Positions 38,254 to 47,430 of a DNA stretch of 64,000 bases are shown here, piece by piece. The notes beneath the pieces are model-generated. The model was not told the origin of the DNA. It ran no database searches and saw only the letters and a list, made by a program, of their open reading frames with translations. Position numbers and translations under genes: made by a program. Position 1 is the first letter of the stretch; each line of letters begins with the position of its first letter. The stretch lies in NCBI RefSeq assembly GCF_900141835.1, contig NZ_FQZD01000014.1, positions 1-64,000 on the forward strand, written 5' to 3'. The stretch is from Propionispora hippei DSM 15287. GTDB taxonomy: Bacteria; Bacillota; Negativicutes; Propionisporales; Propionisporaceae.

Positions 38254-39639
38254 TCAGGCGCTGGCCCCGACCGTGGTGGTGTAGATTTTCTCGATGAGCG
38301 TCAGCGCGCCCCGGTAGCCAATATAAGAGCGGGACAGCACCACTTCATAAGAAGCCGGAAACCCTACTTCAACAATGGAGCCTTTTAACTCTTTGGTTAA
38401 ATCCCGTTCCCAGGTAGTCCCGAAAATAATGGGCGGTTTGTGACCAAAGTTAGCCTGCCGGAGAATCTGGTGGATATGATAGCTGTCTTCCTCGAACTCC
38501 ACATCGGTGGCAACGTCAGCGGCAATCCTATGATACTCGGCCCGGATGGCCTCACGGTATTCCTCCGGCGGATTTTCCGTAATAATCTGCTTGCCGGGAA
38601 TCACCCCCAATTGGTTCACAAGAAACTTGGTTATCGCCAGGTTATAGGCACTGTCACCGACCACGGCAAACTTAGCCGGCAGGCCCCACCAGTATTCGGC
38701 ATAAAAATCGGCAAAATCCTCTAAATAGCGATAATAGGTTTTTTCCTCGCTTTGAATAAACGCCTCGGTTTTCGCTGGATCAAGCCCGGCAAAGTCAGTT
38801 ACCTGGCGCAAAAACCGGCCGGTCTCCTGAGCCCCAATCGGAATAACCGGCACATGCAAAAAAGGCTGACCGTAGGTTTCCTCCAGGTGCTGGGCTGTCT
38901 GCAGTCCCAGCCAGGGAGAAAGCACCAAGTTAAACTGAGCTTTCGGGATGGACTTCCATTCGGCGATCCCCTGCGACTCTGTGCCGAACAGGATATTGAC
39001 CTTAAGACCGATTCCTTCCAAAATCCGTTTGATTTCCGCCAGGTCGCCCCGCCAAAAGGTATTATGATAGGGCAGCAGCGACCATACATTAACCAACCCC
39101 TGCTCCCTGGGACCATCATAGGGACCGACATATTGATCGATGATGGCTCTTGTCACCAGTTCATGACCGGTAAAGTTGTTCCCTTTAAAGCCACCCGTCT
39201 CGGCATAAACAATGGGCACGCCCTGCTCCTGGAACTCACTTACCACCGAGCCAACATCATCACCCACCAGATCGGCAATACAGCCTGTCAGCACTACAAA
39301 CAGATCGGCTTCAAGAATGTTCAGGGAGGCGGCAATTAACTCCCGCAGGCGCTCTTCGCCACCGAAAACTACATCTTTTTCCGACGAATTGGTACTGGGG
39401 ACTACGGCCCCGCCGCCATAACCGCCGCCCTGAAAGCCATTATAAAAACCGACATTCATAAATTGTTTATCCGCACAACCCGGTCCGCAATGGACGATCG
39501 GGATGACCCGGGGAATAGCGGCGGCGCTGTGCAGGGCGGCGATGGAGCAAACATAGCGGATCTGCTGGATGGAGTTTGTTCTTCCCTCCCGGCCGGATAC
39601 ATTGTCAATCGTCTCCAGGAAATTTTTCTTCTCAGACAT
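38254..39639 (-). CDS. NifK-like nitrogenase component 1 subunit, pair 2
   Basis: 461 residues. The P-cluster-type cysteines are Cys31 (RYVCSIA), Cys55 (HCGPGCAD, with an extra Cys51) and Cys120 (LTGCIADLVGDD). Clearly homologous to the pair-1 subunit (shared KVNILFG, EWKSIP, GGFKxNN segments) but diverged. It overlaps its NifD-like partner by eight bases. Presumably forms a heterotetramer with it. Confidence 0.8.
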   Translation of the reverse strand: MSEKKNFLETIDNVSGREGRTNSIQQIRYVCSIAALHSAAAIPRVIPIVHCGPGCADKQFMNVGFYNGFQGGGYGGGAVVPSTNSSEKDVVFGGEERLRELIAASLNILEADLFVVLTGCIADLVGDDVGSVVSEFQEQGVPIVYAETGGFKGNNFTGHELVTRAIIDQYVGPYDGPREQGLVNVWSLLPYHNTFWRGDLAEIKRILEGIGLKVNILFGTESQGIAEWKSIPKAQFNLVLSPWLGLQTAQHLEETYGQPFLHVPVIPIGAQETGRFLRQVTDFAGLDPAKTEAFIQSEEKTYYRYLEDFADFYAEYWWGLPAKFAVVGDSAYNLAITKFLVNQLGVIPGKQIITENPPEEYREAIRAEYHRIAADVATDVEFEEDSYHIHQILRQANFGHKPPIIFGTTWERDLTKELKGSIVEVGFPASYEVVLSRSYIGYRGALTLIEKIYTTTVGASA

Positions 39640-41179
39640 ACGCGGCTCGCTCCTTTTTCAGTAAATTGGCATCCTTGGCCAGGATAAACGGGTCTTTCTG
39701 CTTCAGCCACCAGGACTTATAGGGAAGCCGGGTATGGGCGGCCAAATCCTCATGGAATTTTTTATGGGCCATAATTTCCAGAATGGTTTCGCCCAAATTA
39801 ATAATTCCCTGATAGCCCAGCGCATGGTGTTCATCCCCCAGTGGCGCGGCCGGAATGCCTAAACGGGAAGCCAGCGGGGCCAGCCCGTTATGGCGGATCA
39901 GGATAAAGTCCGGTTTGACTCGTTGCAACAGACCGTAAAATTGATACTGCTGGCGGTTGCAGACACTAAAGGCAGGAACGTCGCCATAATGGTCGACGAG
40001 GTGGGCCAGGGAATCCTGCCGGGCATCCTGACTGTCATAAATCGGATCATGATGGAAAACCAGCGAACCGTCAACCTGAATACCCAGTTCCCGCAGCACA
40101 GCAATCAGGCCATGGGCATAGGCCGAGCCGGTAGCCACATAGCCCTTGAGTCCCTTAAGCTGCTGACGCAGCTCAGCCAGACGGGGCGCGATCCGTTGAT
40201 GTTCCTTGGCAATATAGACTTCCGCCTGCTCCTCCCGGTGCGTGACTCTGGCCAACTCCCGGAGCCAGGCATCGGTGCCGGCAAAGCCATAAGGCTGGGG
40301 AGCCTTGACTTCGGGTACGCCAAACTGCTGCTCCAGAGCGGCTGCCATGTACGAGGACAAGGTATAGCAAAAGCCGACCGTAGCTGCCGCTTCGGATAAT
40401 TGCGCCAGGTCATCCACCGTAGCCAGATCCACCACATAATTAACCCGCAGACCCAGTTCAGCCAGCATCGGCGTAAACACATCGGAGCCCCAGAGGTTGA
40501 TCACGTTAACCAGGTCTTCCTGCTTTTTCGGATTTTTCCGGACAAGCTGCCGCACAATGCCATGCTGCGTGGCATCAAACCCTGTACTCCAGTGCTTGGA
40601 TTTAAAACCCTCGCAATGAAGCGGAATGACCGGAATGCCAAGTTCCGCCTCCATTTGGCTGGCCACACTGTCCACATCATCACCGATAATACCGGTGGAG
40701 CAGGAGGTGGAAATAAAAATGGCTTTGGGCTTGTTGCGCTCCCAGGCATCGCGGATGGACTGCTGTAACTTTTCAATACCGCCGAACACCATATCCTTCT
40801 CTTCCAGATTGGTGCAAATCATTCGCAGGTTTTCCACCGGCAGCTTGCGCAAGGCAAGGCCGTTACGATAAATGGAATTATAAATCACCTGTCCGGCGCC
40901 ACAGCCGATTGGCGAGTGCTGAACAAGTACGGCGTCCCGCACATTTCCTGCCTGGCACTCCACCATCTGCTCACTGCAAACCGAGCCTTGCGTAAACGGA
41001 CCCTGCAATTCGCAAAGGGTACGCGCCTTGTCCCGGCCACCGCATTGTCCCCCGCAGCTTTCGCCGCGCGCATAGGCCGACTCACGGGAAAGCTCGGACG
41101 CTTTACCGTCCCAGGCAATAATTGTCCCCAGACGCTGCTCACGGCTTTCCACCACCGGTGTATCCAGATTGATCTTCAT
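39632..41179 (-). CDS. NifD-like nitrogenase component 1 subunit, pair 2, with extra N-terminal cysteines
   Basis: 515 residues. P-cluster-type cysteines: Cys68, Cys93 (HSPIGC) and Cys160 (STSCSTGIIGDD). Cofactor-type cysteine Cys271 in GFCYTLSSYMAA. The N-terminus carries three further cysteines in ESCGGQCGG and RTLCELQG that pair 1 lacks, possibly for another metal centre. Near the C-terminus LGDEHHALGYQG has two histidines where pair 1 has DEQFGF, so the cofactor pocket of the two enzymes probably differs. Leader RNA I lies upstream. Confidence 0.8.
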   Translation of the reverse strand: MKINLDTPVVESREQRLGTIIAWDGKASELSRESAYARGESCGGQCGGRDKARTLCELQGPFTQGSVCSEQMVECQAGNVRDAVLVQHSPIGCGAGQVIYNSIYRNGLALRKLPVENLRMICTNLEEKDMVFGGIEKLQQSIRDAWERNKPKAIFISTSCSTGIIGDDVDSVASQMEAELGIPVIPLHCEGFKSKHWSTGFDATQHGIVRQLVRKNPKKQEDLVNVINLWGSDVFTPMLAELGLRVNYVVDLATVDDLAQLSEAAATVGFCYTLSSYMAAALEQQFGVPEVKAPQPYGFAGTDAWLRELARVTHREEQAEVYIAKEHQRIAPRLAELRQQLKGLKGYVATGSAYAHGLIAVLRELGIQVDGSLVFHHDPIYDSQDARQDSLAHLVDHYGDVPAFSVCNRQQYQFYGLLQRVKPDFILIRHNGLAPLASRLGIPAAPLGDEHHALGYQGIINLGETILEIMAHKKFHEDLAAHTRLPYKSWWLKQKDPFILAKDANLLKKERAAYV

Positions 41180-41202
41180 GGTTTTATCCTCCTTGTATGA
41201 AA

Positions 41203-41271
41203 ATTAAAGGCTGAAAGTCTACTCCGTTTACGAGTAGACTTTCAGCCTTTAGTTTGATAACTAATCAGCTC
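41203..41271 (-). promoter_or_regulatory. Sulfur leader RNA, copy I (NifDK-like pair 2)
   Basis: Minus strand: GAGCTGA, hairpin TTAG/CTAA with an eight-base loop, AGG, then the stem GGCTGAAAGTCTACTCG with complement and a short U-run. It ends about 25 bases from the NifD-like start codon. Confidence 0.75.
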
Positions 41272-41298
41272 TCCTATCGATTGTAAGGGCCCCGGGCT

Positions 41299-41802
41299 TT
41301 ACATAAACCGGTGCCGCCGCTGGGCCGAAATAAGTTCGGTATTCATACCCGCCTCATGCAGACCACCGCTATAGCGGCCATGTTCCATTTTGACGCAGAG
41401 ATCCATAACGGTAAGCAAGCCGGCGGCACGGGCTTTTTCCGCTGCCGCCAGGTTGATAATTTTTAGCTGCAGCCACACCGCCGGTATCTTACAGGCTATC
41501 GCTTCCTCCACGATAGGCAGGCAAGCCTCAGCCGGCCTGAATATATCCACTAAATCAACAGGCTGGCCAATACTGGCTAAGTCGGGATAACACTTTTCGC
41601 CAAGAATCTCCGTGGCCCGGGGATTGACCGGAATGATTTTATAGCCGGCTGAGCGCAGATAAGTGGCAACAAAATGGCTGGCTTTCTGCCGTTCGGCCGA
41701 TAAACCGACGATGGCAATAGTCCTGGTATGATCCAGAATCTTTTGAATAACCTCCGGATTTTGATAAAGAGCCTGCTCCTCGCCAGTCAACGCCGAATTC
41801 AT
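41299..41802 (-). CDS. CoA-binding-domain protein (YccU-like)
   Basis: 167 residues, Rossmann-like CoA-binding fold as in YccU: AIVGLSAERQKASHFVATYL, PVNPRATEILGEKCYPDL, VDIFRPAEACLPIVEEAI, VWLQLKIIN. I start it at ATG 41802, two bases after the MetY stop; the longer frame would overlap MetY. It ends the RLP operon. Role unknown; relatives often accompany MetY genes. Confidence 0.8.
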   Translation of the reverse strand: MNSALTGEEQALYQNPEVIQKILDHTRTIAIVGLSAERQKASHFVATYLRSAGYKIIPVNPRATEILGEKCYPDLASIGQPVDLVDIFRPAEACLPIVEEAIACKIPAVWLQLKIINLAAAEKARAAGLLTVMDLCVKMEHGRYSGGLHEAGMNTELISAQRRHRFM

Positions 41803-41804
41803 AG

Positions 41805-43097
41805 TTAGCGAGCCGCCAGTGCCTGTTCCAGATCCCATAGCAAATCCTCCCCTGTTTCTATTCCCACCGACAGCCGGATAAGTTCAGGTCCCACACCGGA
41901 GCTTGCCAATTCTTCGTCCGTAAGCTGCTGGTGTGTCGTAGATGCCGGATGGATGATCAGACTGCGTACATCACCGATATTCGCCAAATGACTGAACAGT
42001 TTTAACCGGGCAATGAATTTCTTGCCGGTCTCCCGCACATTTTCGCCGGGCTGTTTCTTTAACCCGAAGGACAGCACAGCTCCGGCTCCTTTCGGCAGGT
42101 ACTTTTGAGCGATATCATACTGGGGGTGGCTGGGCAGCCCGGCGTAGGAAACCCACGCCACTTTGTCATGTTCTTCTAAAAACTGCGCCACTTTTCGTGT
42201 ATTTTCCACATGCCTGTCCATCCGGATTGACAGCGTTTCAATGCCCTGCAGCAGTAAAAAGGCATTCATTGGCGACAAACAGCAGCCCGTATCCCTCACT
42301 GTCTCGGTCCGCACTTTCATTAAATAGCCGTAATGGCCAAAGGTATCATAAAATTTAAGATTATGGTATTTGGGCGAAGGCTCGGCAATGGACGGGAAAG
42401 CGGAATAGTCGAACTTACCTGATTCCAGTACCACGCCTCCCAGTGAATTACCATGGCCGCCAATAAATTTAGTGGCTGAATACACGGTAATCGTCGCGCC
42501 AAACTCCATGGGTCGGCATAGGTAAGGCGTTGCCAGCGTATTATCAATAATCAGCGGTATGCCGTGGCTCTTGGCCAAGGCCGCCACCTGTTCAATATCC
42601 AGTATACTGCCGCGCGGATTGCCGATCATTTCACTGTAGAGGGCTCTGGTCTTAGGCGTAATGGCTTGTTCCCAGGCACGAAGATCGGTGGGATCCACAT
42701 AATGAACGGGATTACCCATTTTTTTCAACGTATGGGTTAACTGGGTAACCGTTCCGCCATACAGATGGGAGGAGGCCACCAGTTCATCACCCGGCTCTAA
42801 CAGTGTCATAAGCGCCGCCAGTTGGGCCGCCATACCGCTCGAAGTGGCCACCGCACCGGTTGCACCTTCCAGGGAAGCCATTCTTTCTTCAAAGATGGCT
42901 ACCGTAGGATTGCTGATGCGTGAATAAATATGCCCGTACTGCTTGAGGTCAAATAACTCCGCCGCATGGTCGGCATCATAAAACACAAAAGAAGAGGTCT
43001 GATAAATCGGCACAGCCCGCGCCCCGGTCTGCGTATCCGGAATATGTCCGGCATGAATCATACGGGTATCAAAGCCAAACCTGCGTTCGCCGGTCAT
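41805..43097 (-). CDS. metY: O-acetylhomoserine sulfhydrylase, second copy (MetY)
   Basis: 430 residues. PLP lysine in VYSATKFIGGHGNSLGG; YSRISNPTVAIFEERMASLEG; DTGCCLSPMNAFLLLQGIETL. Fits O-acetylhomoserine:sulfide or methanethiol aminocarboxypropyl-transfer. It is four bases downstream of a cupin that would release methanethiol from methylthio-xylulose phosphate, so this copy may join methanethiol to O-acetylhomoserine and yield methionine directly, as in the Rhodospirillum rubrum shunt. Only moderately similar to the copy at 32134. Confidence 0.9.
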   Translation of the reverse strand: MTGERRFGFDTRMIHAGHIPDTQTGARAVPIYQTSSFVFYDADHAAELFDLKQYGHIYSRISNPTVAIFEERMASLEGATGAVATSSGMAAQLAALMTLLEPGDELVASSHLYGGTVTQLTHTLKKMGNPVHYVDPTDLRAWEQAITPKTRALYSEMIGNPRGSILDIEQVAALAKSHGIPLIIDNTLATPYLCRPMEFGATITVYSATKFIGGHGNSLGGVVLESGKFDYSAFPSIAEPSPKYHNLKFYDTFGHYGYLMKVRTETVRDTGCCLSPMNAFLLLQGIETLSIRMDRHVENTRKVAQFLEEHDKVAWVSYAGLPSHPQYDIAQKYLPKGAGAVLSFGLKKQPGENVRETGKKFIARLKLFSHLANIGDVRSLIIHPASTTHQQLTDEELASSGVGPELIRLSVGIETGEDLLWDLEQALAAR

Positions 43098-43101
43098 TTT
43101 A

Positions 43102-43539
43102 TCAGCTCCTTATAAAGGCAGCCACGTTAGGATCTTGCTGAAGCTTTGCCAAATCCTCGGCCGTCGGCAGTTTCGATTTATCCCGTTCCACATTAACCAG
43201 GCATAAAAAGCCCAAATGATCGCCACGGCTGGCCTTAAATTGATGCCAGGTATTGGGTGGTACGGTTATCACATCATTTTGCTCAATAGAATGAATGGTA
43301 TCCCCCAGGAATACTTCTCCCTTGCCGCGTAAAATAAGCACTAAGTGCACATGTTCATGATATTCCAGTGAAGAGTAGCCATCGGGTTGCACTTCGAAAT
43401 ACCGCAACTGACAGGGTAAATTCCCCAAACCGTCAAACAATACCTGACGGGTAATGCTTTTAAAGTTGGTACCGTTTTCCTGATAAGCCAGGACTGAAAC
43501 GTTATCCCAGGTAAAATCTCCGTTATGACGAGTGATCAT
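43102..43539 (-). CDS. Cupin, probable methylthio-xylulose-5-phosphate methylsulfurylase-like
   Basis: 145 residues. Cupin motif 1 contains His61, His63 and His65 (EYHEHVHLVLILRGKGEVFLG) and motif 2 His99 (VPPNTWHQFKA). Two cysteines, Cys43 (LPCQLRYFE) and Cys113 (GFLCLVN), could take part in C-S chemistry. In R. rubrum a cupin follows the RuBisCO-like protein and releases methanethiol from 1-methylthio-xylulose-5-phosphate, giving deoxyxylulose phosphate. Position between RLP and MetY makes the same role likely. Alternative: a general sugar-phosphate cupin. Confidence 0.7.
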   Translation of the reverse strand: MITRHNGDFTWDNVSVLAYQENGTNFKSITRQVLFDGLGNLPCQLRYFEVQPDGYSSLEYHEHVHLVLILRGKGEVFLGDTIHSIEQNDVITVPPNTWHQFKASRGDHLGFLCLVNVERDKSKLPTAEDLAKLQQDPNVAAFIRS

Positions 43540-43660
43540 ACTTTATTTCCTCCTTTAACGGAGACTGTGGTCATTGCCACCATCTGGCACATGTTTGCCG
43601 CAGCCTCCTTATTGCCATTGCAATTATACGGTATTCGTTTAATCCGATGGTAATGATCCA

Positions 43661-43828
43661 TAGGCAACCACTGATTAATTCACACTGCACGTCCTGATGG
43701 ATCTTTTTCCGCCTGACTGCGTCAGCAAAACCTTGAAATAGAGACCGCTATTCCTGCAGTTTTGCTTCCTTGCCAGACGAAAAAATCTCTCGCCAGGCCG
43801 GCAGACTCATTAAATCAGTGGTTACCTA
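43661..43828. repeat. Interspersed repeat, copy 4 (reverse orientation)
   Basis: Ends TAGGCAACCACTGATTAATTC and TTAAATCAGTGGTTACCTA, a 19-base inverted repeat. The reverse complement of the core (GAGATTTTTTCGTCTGGCAAGG, AAAAAGATC) resembles copy 2. It fills the gap between the RLP and cupin genes of the operon. Confidence 0.75.
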
Positions 43829-43832
43829 AGCC

Positions 43833-44960
43833 TTATGACAAAGTATCCACAATCTGACGGAAATAGCGGCAATTCGCTACTAAATCCGGCCCTTGTTTAA
43901 ACAAGCCACCGCCCATTAAAAAAACAACGTCTTTTCCGTATACCTCCAGCATCTCCGGAACCTTCTCCAGCGTCATGCCGCCCCCCGGGCTGGGAAATAT
44001 CGGTTTGATATGCCCCATTGGCACCTGCGTACCGGCGACAATACTCCGGCATTCGTCCCGGCTGAAAGAAAACCGTCCGCCAAAGTTAGGATAGATGACC
44101 GCATCGGCGCCGGCCAGCCGGCTAAGCTGACCATACAACGCGTAATGGGCGATACCCATACCCTGACTGGCCGCCATTACGTAGCTTCCCTGAAAAGCCG
44201 GATGACTGAATACCGGCAGGGCCAGACTGTCGTCGTCAGCCAAATAGCGCATGGCATCCAGCCCGGTTAACGCCGGCGAAATCAACAGCCCACCGGCCCC
44301 CGCCGCTTTAGCCAAGCGGGCCCGCTCGGTAATTTCACCAAAAGCAGCGGTAACATTCGGAACATAGATACTGCTATGGCCTGTCTCCTTATTGGCTTTG
44401 GCCACGGCTGCCGCGCAGCGGGTTATCCGTTCCTCGTAAGGAGCAAACACCTGATTGGAAAGGCCATGATCGTCTTTAATAATGTCAATACCACCCACGG
44501 CGCATTGATAAGCCAGCTCGGCCAGTTGGTCCGCCGTCAGCCCCATGGGTTTTAAGGCAACAAACAAGAGCGGACGATCAGTCACGGTTAGCAGCCGGCG
44601 TAAACCATCCCGGCCAAACCGGGGACCTTTAAAAGCGTTTAGCAAACCCGGCGGCAGGTCCAGCTTTTCCACCAGAATTCCCGGCTTGATGCTGATATTG
44701 CCAAACAGGACATTGAGAAACTGAGTCAATTCATAGGCTGTGCTTTCAACGGCATAACTAATATCAGCGTAATATGCGCTATCCGCTTTGGTAAAGGATT
44801 CAATACGCCCTACGATTTCATCGCGGATAAACCCTGGTTGTAACAGTTCGGCCGGATATTCCACCGTTTGCTCCACACAAATATCCCGGGCTTTGGCATA
44901 GGCCTCCTGTTCTTCACCGGTAAGACGGTAAGTTACTATAAACCGTTCTCCTGAAATCAT
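43833..44960 (-). CDS. RuBisCO-like protein (form IV)
   Basis: 375 residues, shorter than true RuBisCO large subunits. ALKPMGL (Lys137) matches RuBisCO Lys175. The carbamylation loop is GGIDIIKDDHGL (Lys162, Asp164, His165), so the Glu204 equivalent is His and carboxylation is not expected. Form IV proteins catalyse enolisation or isomerisation of methylthio-ribulose-1-phosphate, or act in apionate catabolism. The cupin and MetY downstream favour the methylthio-ribulose isomerase of the R. rubrum type. PTS genes upstream in the same operon suggest an imported, phosphorylated sugar substrate. Confidence 0.82.
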   Translation of the reverse strand: MISGERFIVTYRLTGEEQEAYAKARDICVEQTVEYPAELLQPGFIRDEIVGRIESFTKADSAYYADISYAVESTAYELTQFLNVLFGNISIKPGILVEKLDLPPGLLNAFKGPRFGRDGLRRLLTVTDRPLLFVALKPMGLTADQLAELAYQCAVGGIDIIKDDHGLSNQVFAPYEERITRCAAAVAKANKETGHSSIYVPNVTAAFGEITERARLAKAAGAGGLLISPALTGLDAMRYLADDDSLALPVFSHPAFQGSYVMAASQGMGIAHYALYGQLSRLAGADAVIYPNFGGRFSFSRDECRSIVAGTQVPMGHIKPIFPSPGGGMTLEKVPEMLEVYGKDVVFLMGGGLFKQGPDLVANCRYFRQIVDTLS

Positions 44961-44975
44961 AGAATCTCCTCCTTA

Positions 44976-46391
44976 TTAACCGCTCACAGTTTGCCCGGCC
45001 GGCTTGCTCTCTTTGTTGGCATCTTCCAGATAGGAATGCACAGCGGTTCTGTTTTTCTTAAACCAGAAGTAGAGCGCAAAGTATATGACCAGTACGCCGC
45101 CAATGATAATAACATTCTGGCTTAAAAAAGCAAGGAAGAGAAGGCCCATGAACGGATGAGCCAGAATACCGAAGCTGGTAATCATTACGCCAACAGCCGG
45201 GATTTTTACGCCAACCTGAGTGGCTACCTCGGTAAAGAGCGGCGCCGTATAGGAGCACATGTACAGCCCCAGGGCAAACCAGATGGCCCCGGAGATAATG
45301 CCTTTAAGAATGTTGCCGTTCGATACGGCAATAACCACTTCGATCATAAACGGCAGCGCAATTAAATCCACCATCGGCAACGTCGTATTGCCCGGTAAAA
45401 TGAGCGCCAGTACAACCATCACCGGAATTAAAATAATACCGGTAATTAATGTTGCCGGTTCACCATAGCCAGCCGCATCATTAACGGCCAAATACCATTC
45501 CCTGCTTTTCACGCCGCTTTTGGCCGTTTTCTTGCTCGCTTCGGTAAGCGGCAAAAACGCCGAGGCAAACACACCGGCCACTTTGGGGAAGATATTCATA
45601 ACGGCGGCCGTACCGATGGCCAGCCCGGCGATTTCGCCCCAGGCGGTCAAAGTGGACAATCTGCTTAGATTACCCATAATACCCAGGAAAATACCGAGTA
45701 AAAAGCCTAAGAACATAGGTTCACCCAAAAAGCCCAGTTTCTTTTGTATGCTTTGCGGATTGAGGTTTATTTTATGTAAGCCAAACTTATTTAAAAGCCA
45801 GTTCATGGCTACGGCGTACGGAACAGCCTCCAGATGATGGGGTGCCGTCATGGCGCAATTGGGATACCCATAGTAGGTCGACCAGCGTTTGGCCAAAACT
45901 TCGGCAAAAAGCAAAATATATAGATTCATAACAATCATGCAGAAAACAGCTAATACCATATTATTCGTCAATAAATAGATCAAAGATCCCCAGACCATAA
46001 AAGAATAATTATTCCAAAGATCGCCGGGCATAAAAATATTAGTCCATTTCAGTAAAAATAACACAATTTGAACTAACAGGGCCAATCCGACGAAAACCAT
46101 GCCTACTTTCGTGGAATAGCCTACGATTGCCGTTGTCTGCCAGCCTAAATCCATGACCGGCAGGTTAACACCCGTAATTTCCACCATGCGCTTTACCACC
46201 GGCGCTACCAGCGGAATATACGAACCAATCAGCATATTAAAACCTGTCAGGCCGATCCCGGCCAACAGTGCGGCATTAAACGCCTGCTTGGGTTTTATCT
46301 TCAGAAACAGGGCAACAATAAACAACACAACCGGTACAAAAATAGCCGCTCCGAAGGTATCAAAAATTTGTTTCAATACTTCAAAAAACAT
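44976..46391 (-). CDS. PTS galactitol-family EIIC permease
   Basis: 471 residues with about ten membrane segments. FNAALLAGIGLTGFNMLIGSY and the YYGYPNCAMTAPHHLEAVPYA segment belong to the GatC/SgcC family. It would import and, with EIIA and EIIB, phosphorylate a polyol or sugar. It is the third gene of the unit that starts behind leader J, and RLP follows 15 bases later. Not necessarily galactitol: the operon partners suggest a methylthio sugar or similar. Confidence 0.85.
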   Translation of the reverse strand: MFFEVLKQIFDTFGAAIFVPVVLFIVALFLKIKPKQAFNAALLAGIGLTGFNMLIGSYIPLVAPVVKRMVEITGVNLPVMDLGWQTTAIVGYSTKVGMVFVGLALLVQIVLFLLKWTNIFMPGDLWNNYSFMVWGSLIYLLTNNMVLAVFCMIVMNLYILLFAEVLAKRWSTYYGYPNCAMTAPHHLEAVPYAVAMNWLLNKFGLHKINLNPQSIQKKLGFLGEPMFLGFLLGIFLGIMGNLSRLSTLTAWGEIAGLAIGTAAVMNIFPKVAGVFASAFLPLTEASKKTAKSGVKSREWYLAVNDAAGYGEPATLITGIILIPVMVVLALILPGNTTLPMVDLIALPFMIEVVIAVSNGNILKGIISGAIWFALGLYMCSYTAPLFTEVATQVGVKIPAVGVMITSFGILAHPFMGLLFLAFLSQNVIIIGGVLVIYFALYFWFKKNRTAVHSYLEDANKESKPAGQTVSG

Positions 46392-46425
46392 ATACTACCA
46401 CTCTCCCGCTCATTTAGATTGACCA

Positions 46426-46731
46426 TTATGCTTCGGCTTCCAGTCCCTTAATCACACCAAGCGCCCGTTCCAGGAACTCCTCTTCACCGAAGCCGGTCAG
46501 AAAACCAACGGCATTAATGGCCGGAATAGCAAATTCACCGGAAATGGGGCTGGTATGGGCAATAAAATCATAATTTCCTGCCAGCAAGGCACTTTCCACG
46601 CCGCCCGGATTGACTTCCACCGTAACAATCTCGTAGCCCACTTCCCCTAATCTTTCTTTCAGCTTGCCTGATACCATGGCCGAGCTTACTGTTCCCGATC
46701 CACATACACTCAAAATTCTAATAGGCCTCAT
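46426..46731 (-). CDS. PTS galactitol-type EIIB component
   Basis: 101 residues. Phosphoryl-accepting cysteine in the loop SVCGSGTVSSAMV near the N-terminus, followed by NPGGVESALLAG. Takes the phosphoryl group from EIIA and passes it to the substrate bound by EIIC. I start at the second of two adjacent ATG codons for better distance to GGGGGAG. Confidence 0.85.
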   Translation of the reverse strand: MRPIRILSVCGSGTVSSAMVSGKLKERLGEVGYEIVTVEVNPGGVESALLAGNYDFIAHTSPISGEFAIPAINAVGFLTGFGEEEFLERALGVIKGLEAEA

Positions 46732-46759
46732 CATATCTCCCCCTAAATTTTTTTATTAT

Positions 46760-47224
46760 TCACATATGGCCGGCAGGCAAGCCGGACAGCAGGCTGCAAA
46801 CCTCTGTTGCCACAGTTGCCTGTTTTATCTTGGTAAGCAGCGTTTCATCCTGAAGCATGGTCATTAGCTGGGTCAGTACTGCAAGATGTTTTTCCGGTTT
46901 GTCGACGGCAAGCATCATGACAATTTCTACAGGCAGCACAGTATCCAGGCTCCCCATCATCTGGAAAGCTACCGGCTGTTGCAAGATGCCCACTGCCAGG
47001 GCAGGCTCCAGTACATGACTGCTGTCGGTATGGGGAACAGCCACACAAGTCCCGGCGCCCGGCAAACCGGTAGGATATTGTATTTCTCTTTGCAGCACGG
47101 CGTCCTTATAGGACTCTTTTACCTTCCCCTTGCCAAACAGCGTATCCGCCAGCTTGCCAAGCACCTCTGCCGGAGTTTGGGCCGCCATGTGCAGCCGGAC
47201 CAGCTCTGCGTCGATCAGGTTCAA
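46760..47224 (-). CDS. PTS EIIA component (fructose/galactitol type)
   Basis: 154 residues. The EIIA-2 fold is seen in TGLPGAGTCVAVPHTDSSHV, with the phospho-histidine in VPHTD. Start is TTG 47224 with GGGAGGTG upstream. First gene of the PTS-RLP-cupin-MetY unit, about 200 bases from leader J, with a repeat copy lying between them. Confidence 0.85.
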   Translation of the reverse strand: MNLIDAELVRLHMAAQTPAEVLGKLADTLFGKGKVKESYKDAVLQREIQYPTGLPGAGTCVAVPHTDSSHVLEPALAVGILQQPVAFQMMGSLDTVLPVEIVMMLAVDKPEKHLAVLTQLMTMLQDETLLTKIKQATVATEVCSLLSGLPAGHM

Positions 47225-47260
47225 AGCTTCACCTCCCTTCCTTTTTAATAAGCAAAACCG

Positions 47261-47425
47261 CTAGTGCCTCATCCGGCAGAAATCTATAGCAGACCACCGG
47301 CCTTTTTGCCGTCAGTCTTCGTTGTCGTCGGCTTACATAGATCCGATATGCGCGCCTCCTCCGCCTTGCCTGCCGCCAAAAATTCTCGATGTTACACTAC
47401 ATCTTCCTACCGGATGAGGCACTAG
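47261..47425. repeat. Interspersed repeat, copy 5 (reverse orientation)
   Basis: Ends CTAGTGCCTCATCCGG and CCGGATGAGGCACTAG, a perfect 16-base inverted repeat. Inner core reversed: TTCGTTGTCGTCGGCTTACATA. It lies between leader J and the first PTS gene. Confidence 0.82.
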
Positions 47426-47430
47426 AGACA

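Noticed and set aside
33492-41179. Reading the NifDK-like genes as a nitrogen-fixation cluster
   Set aside because: No nifH, nifB, nifE or nifN is in the window, the genes carry the sulfur leader and sit among MetY, sulfite reductase and sulfur-carrier genes, and the FeMo-cofactor histidine region differs.
43833-44960. True RuBisCO large subunit
   Set aside because: Too short (375 residues), the KDDE loop is KDDH, and no phosphoribulokinase or small subunit is near; it is form IV.
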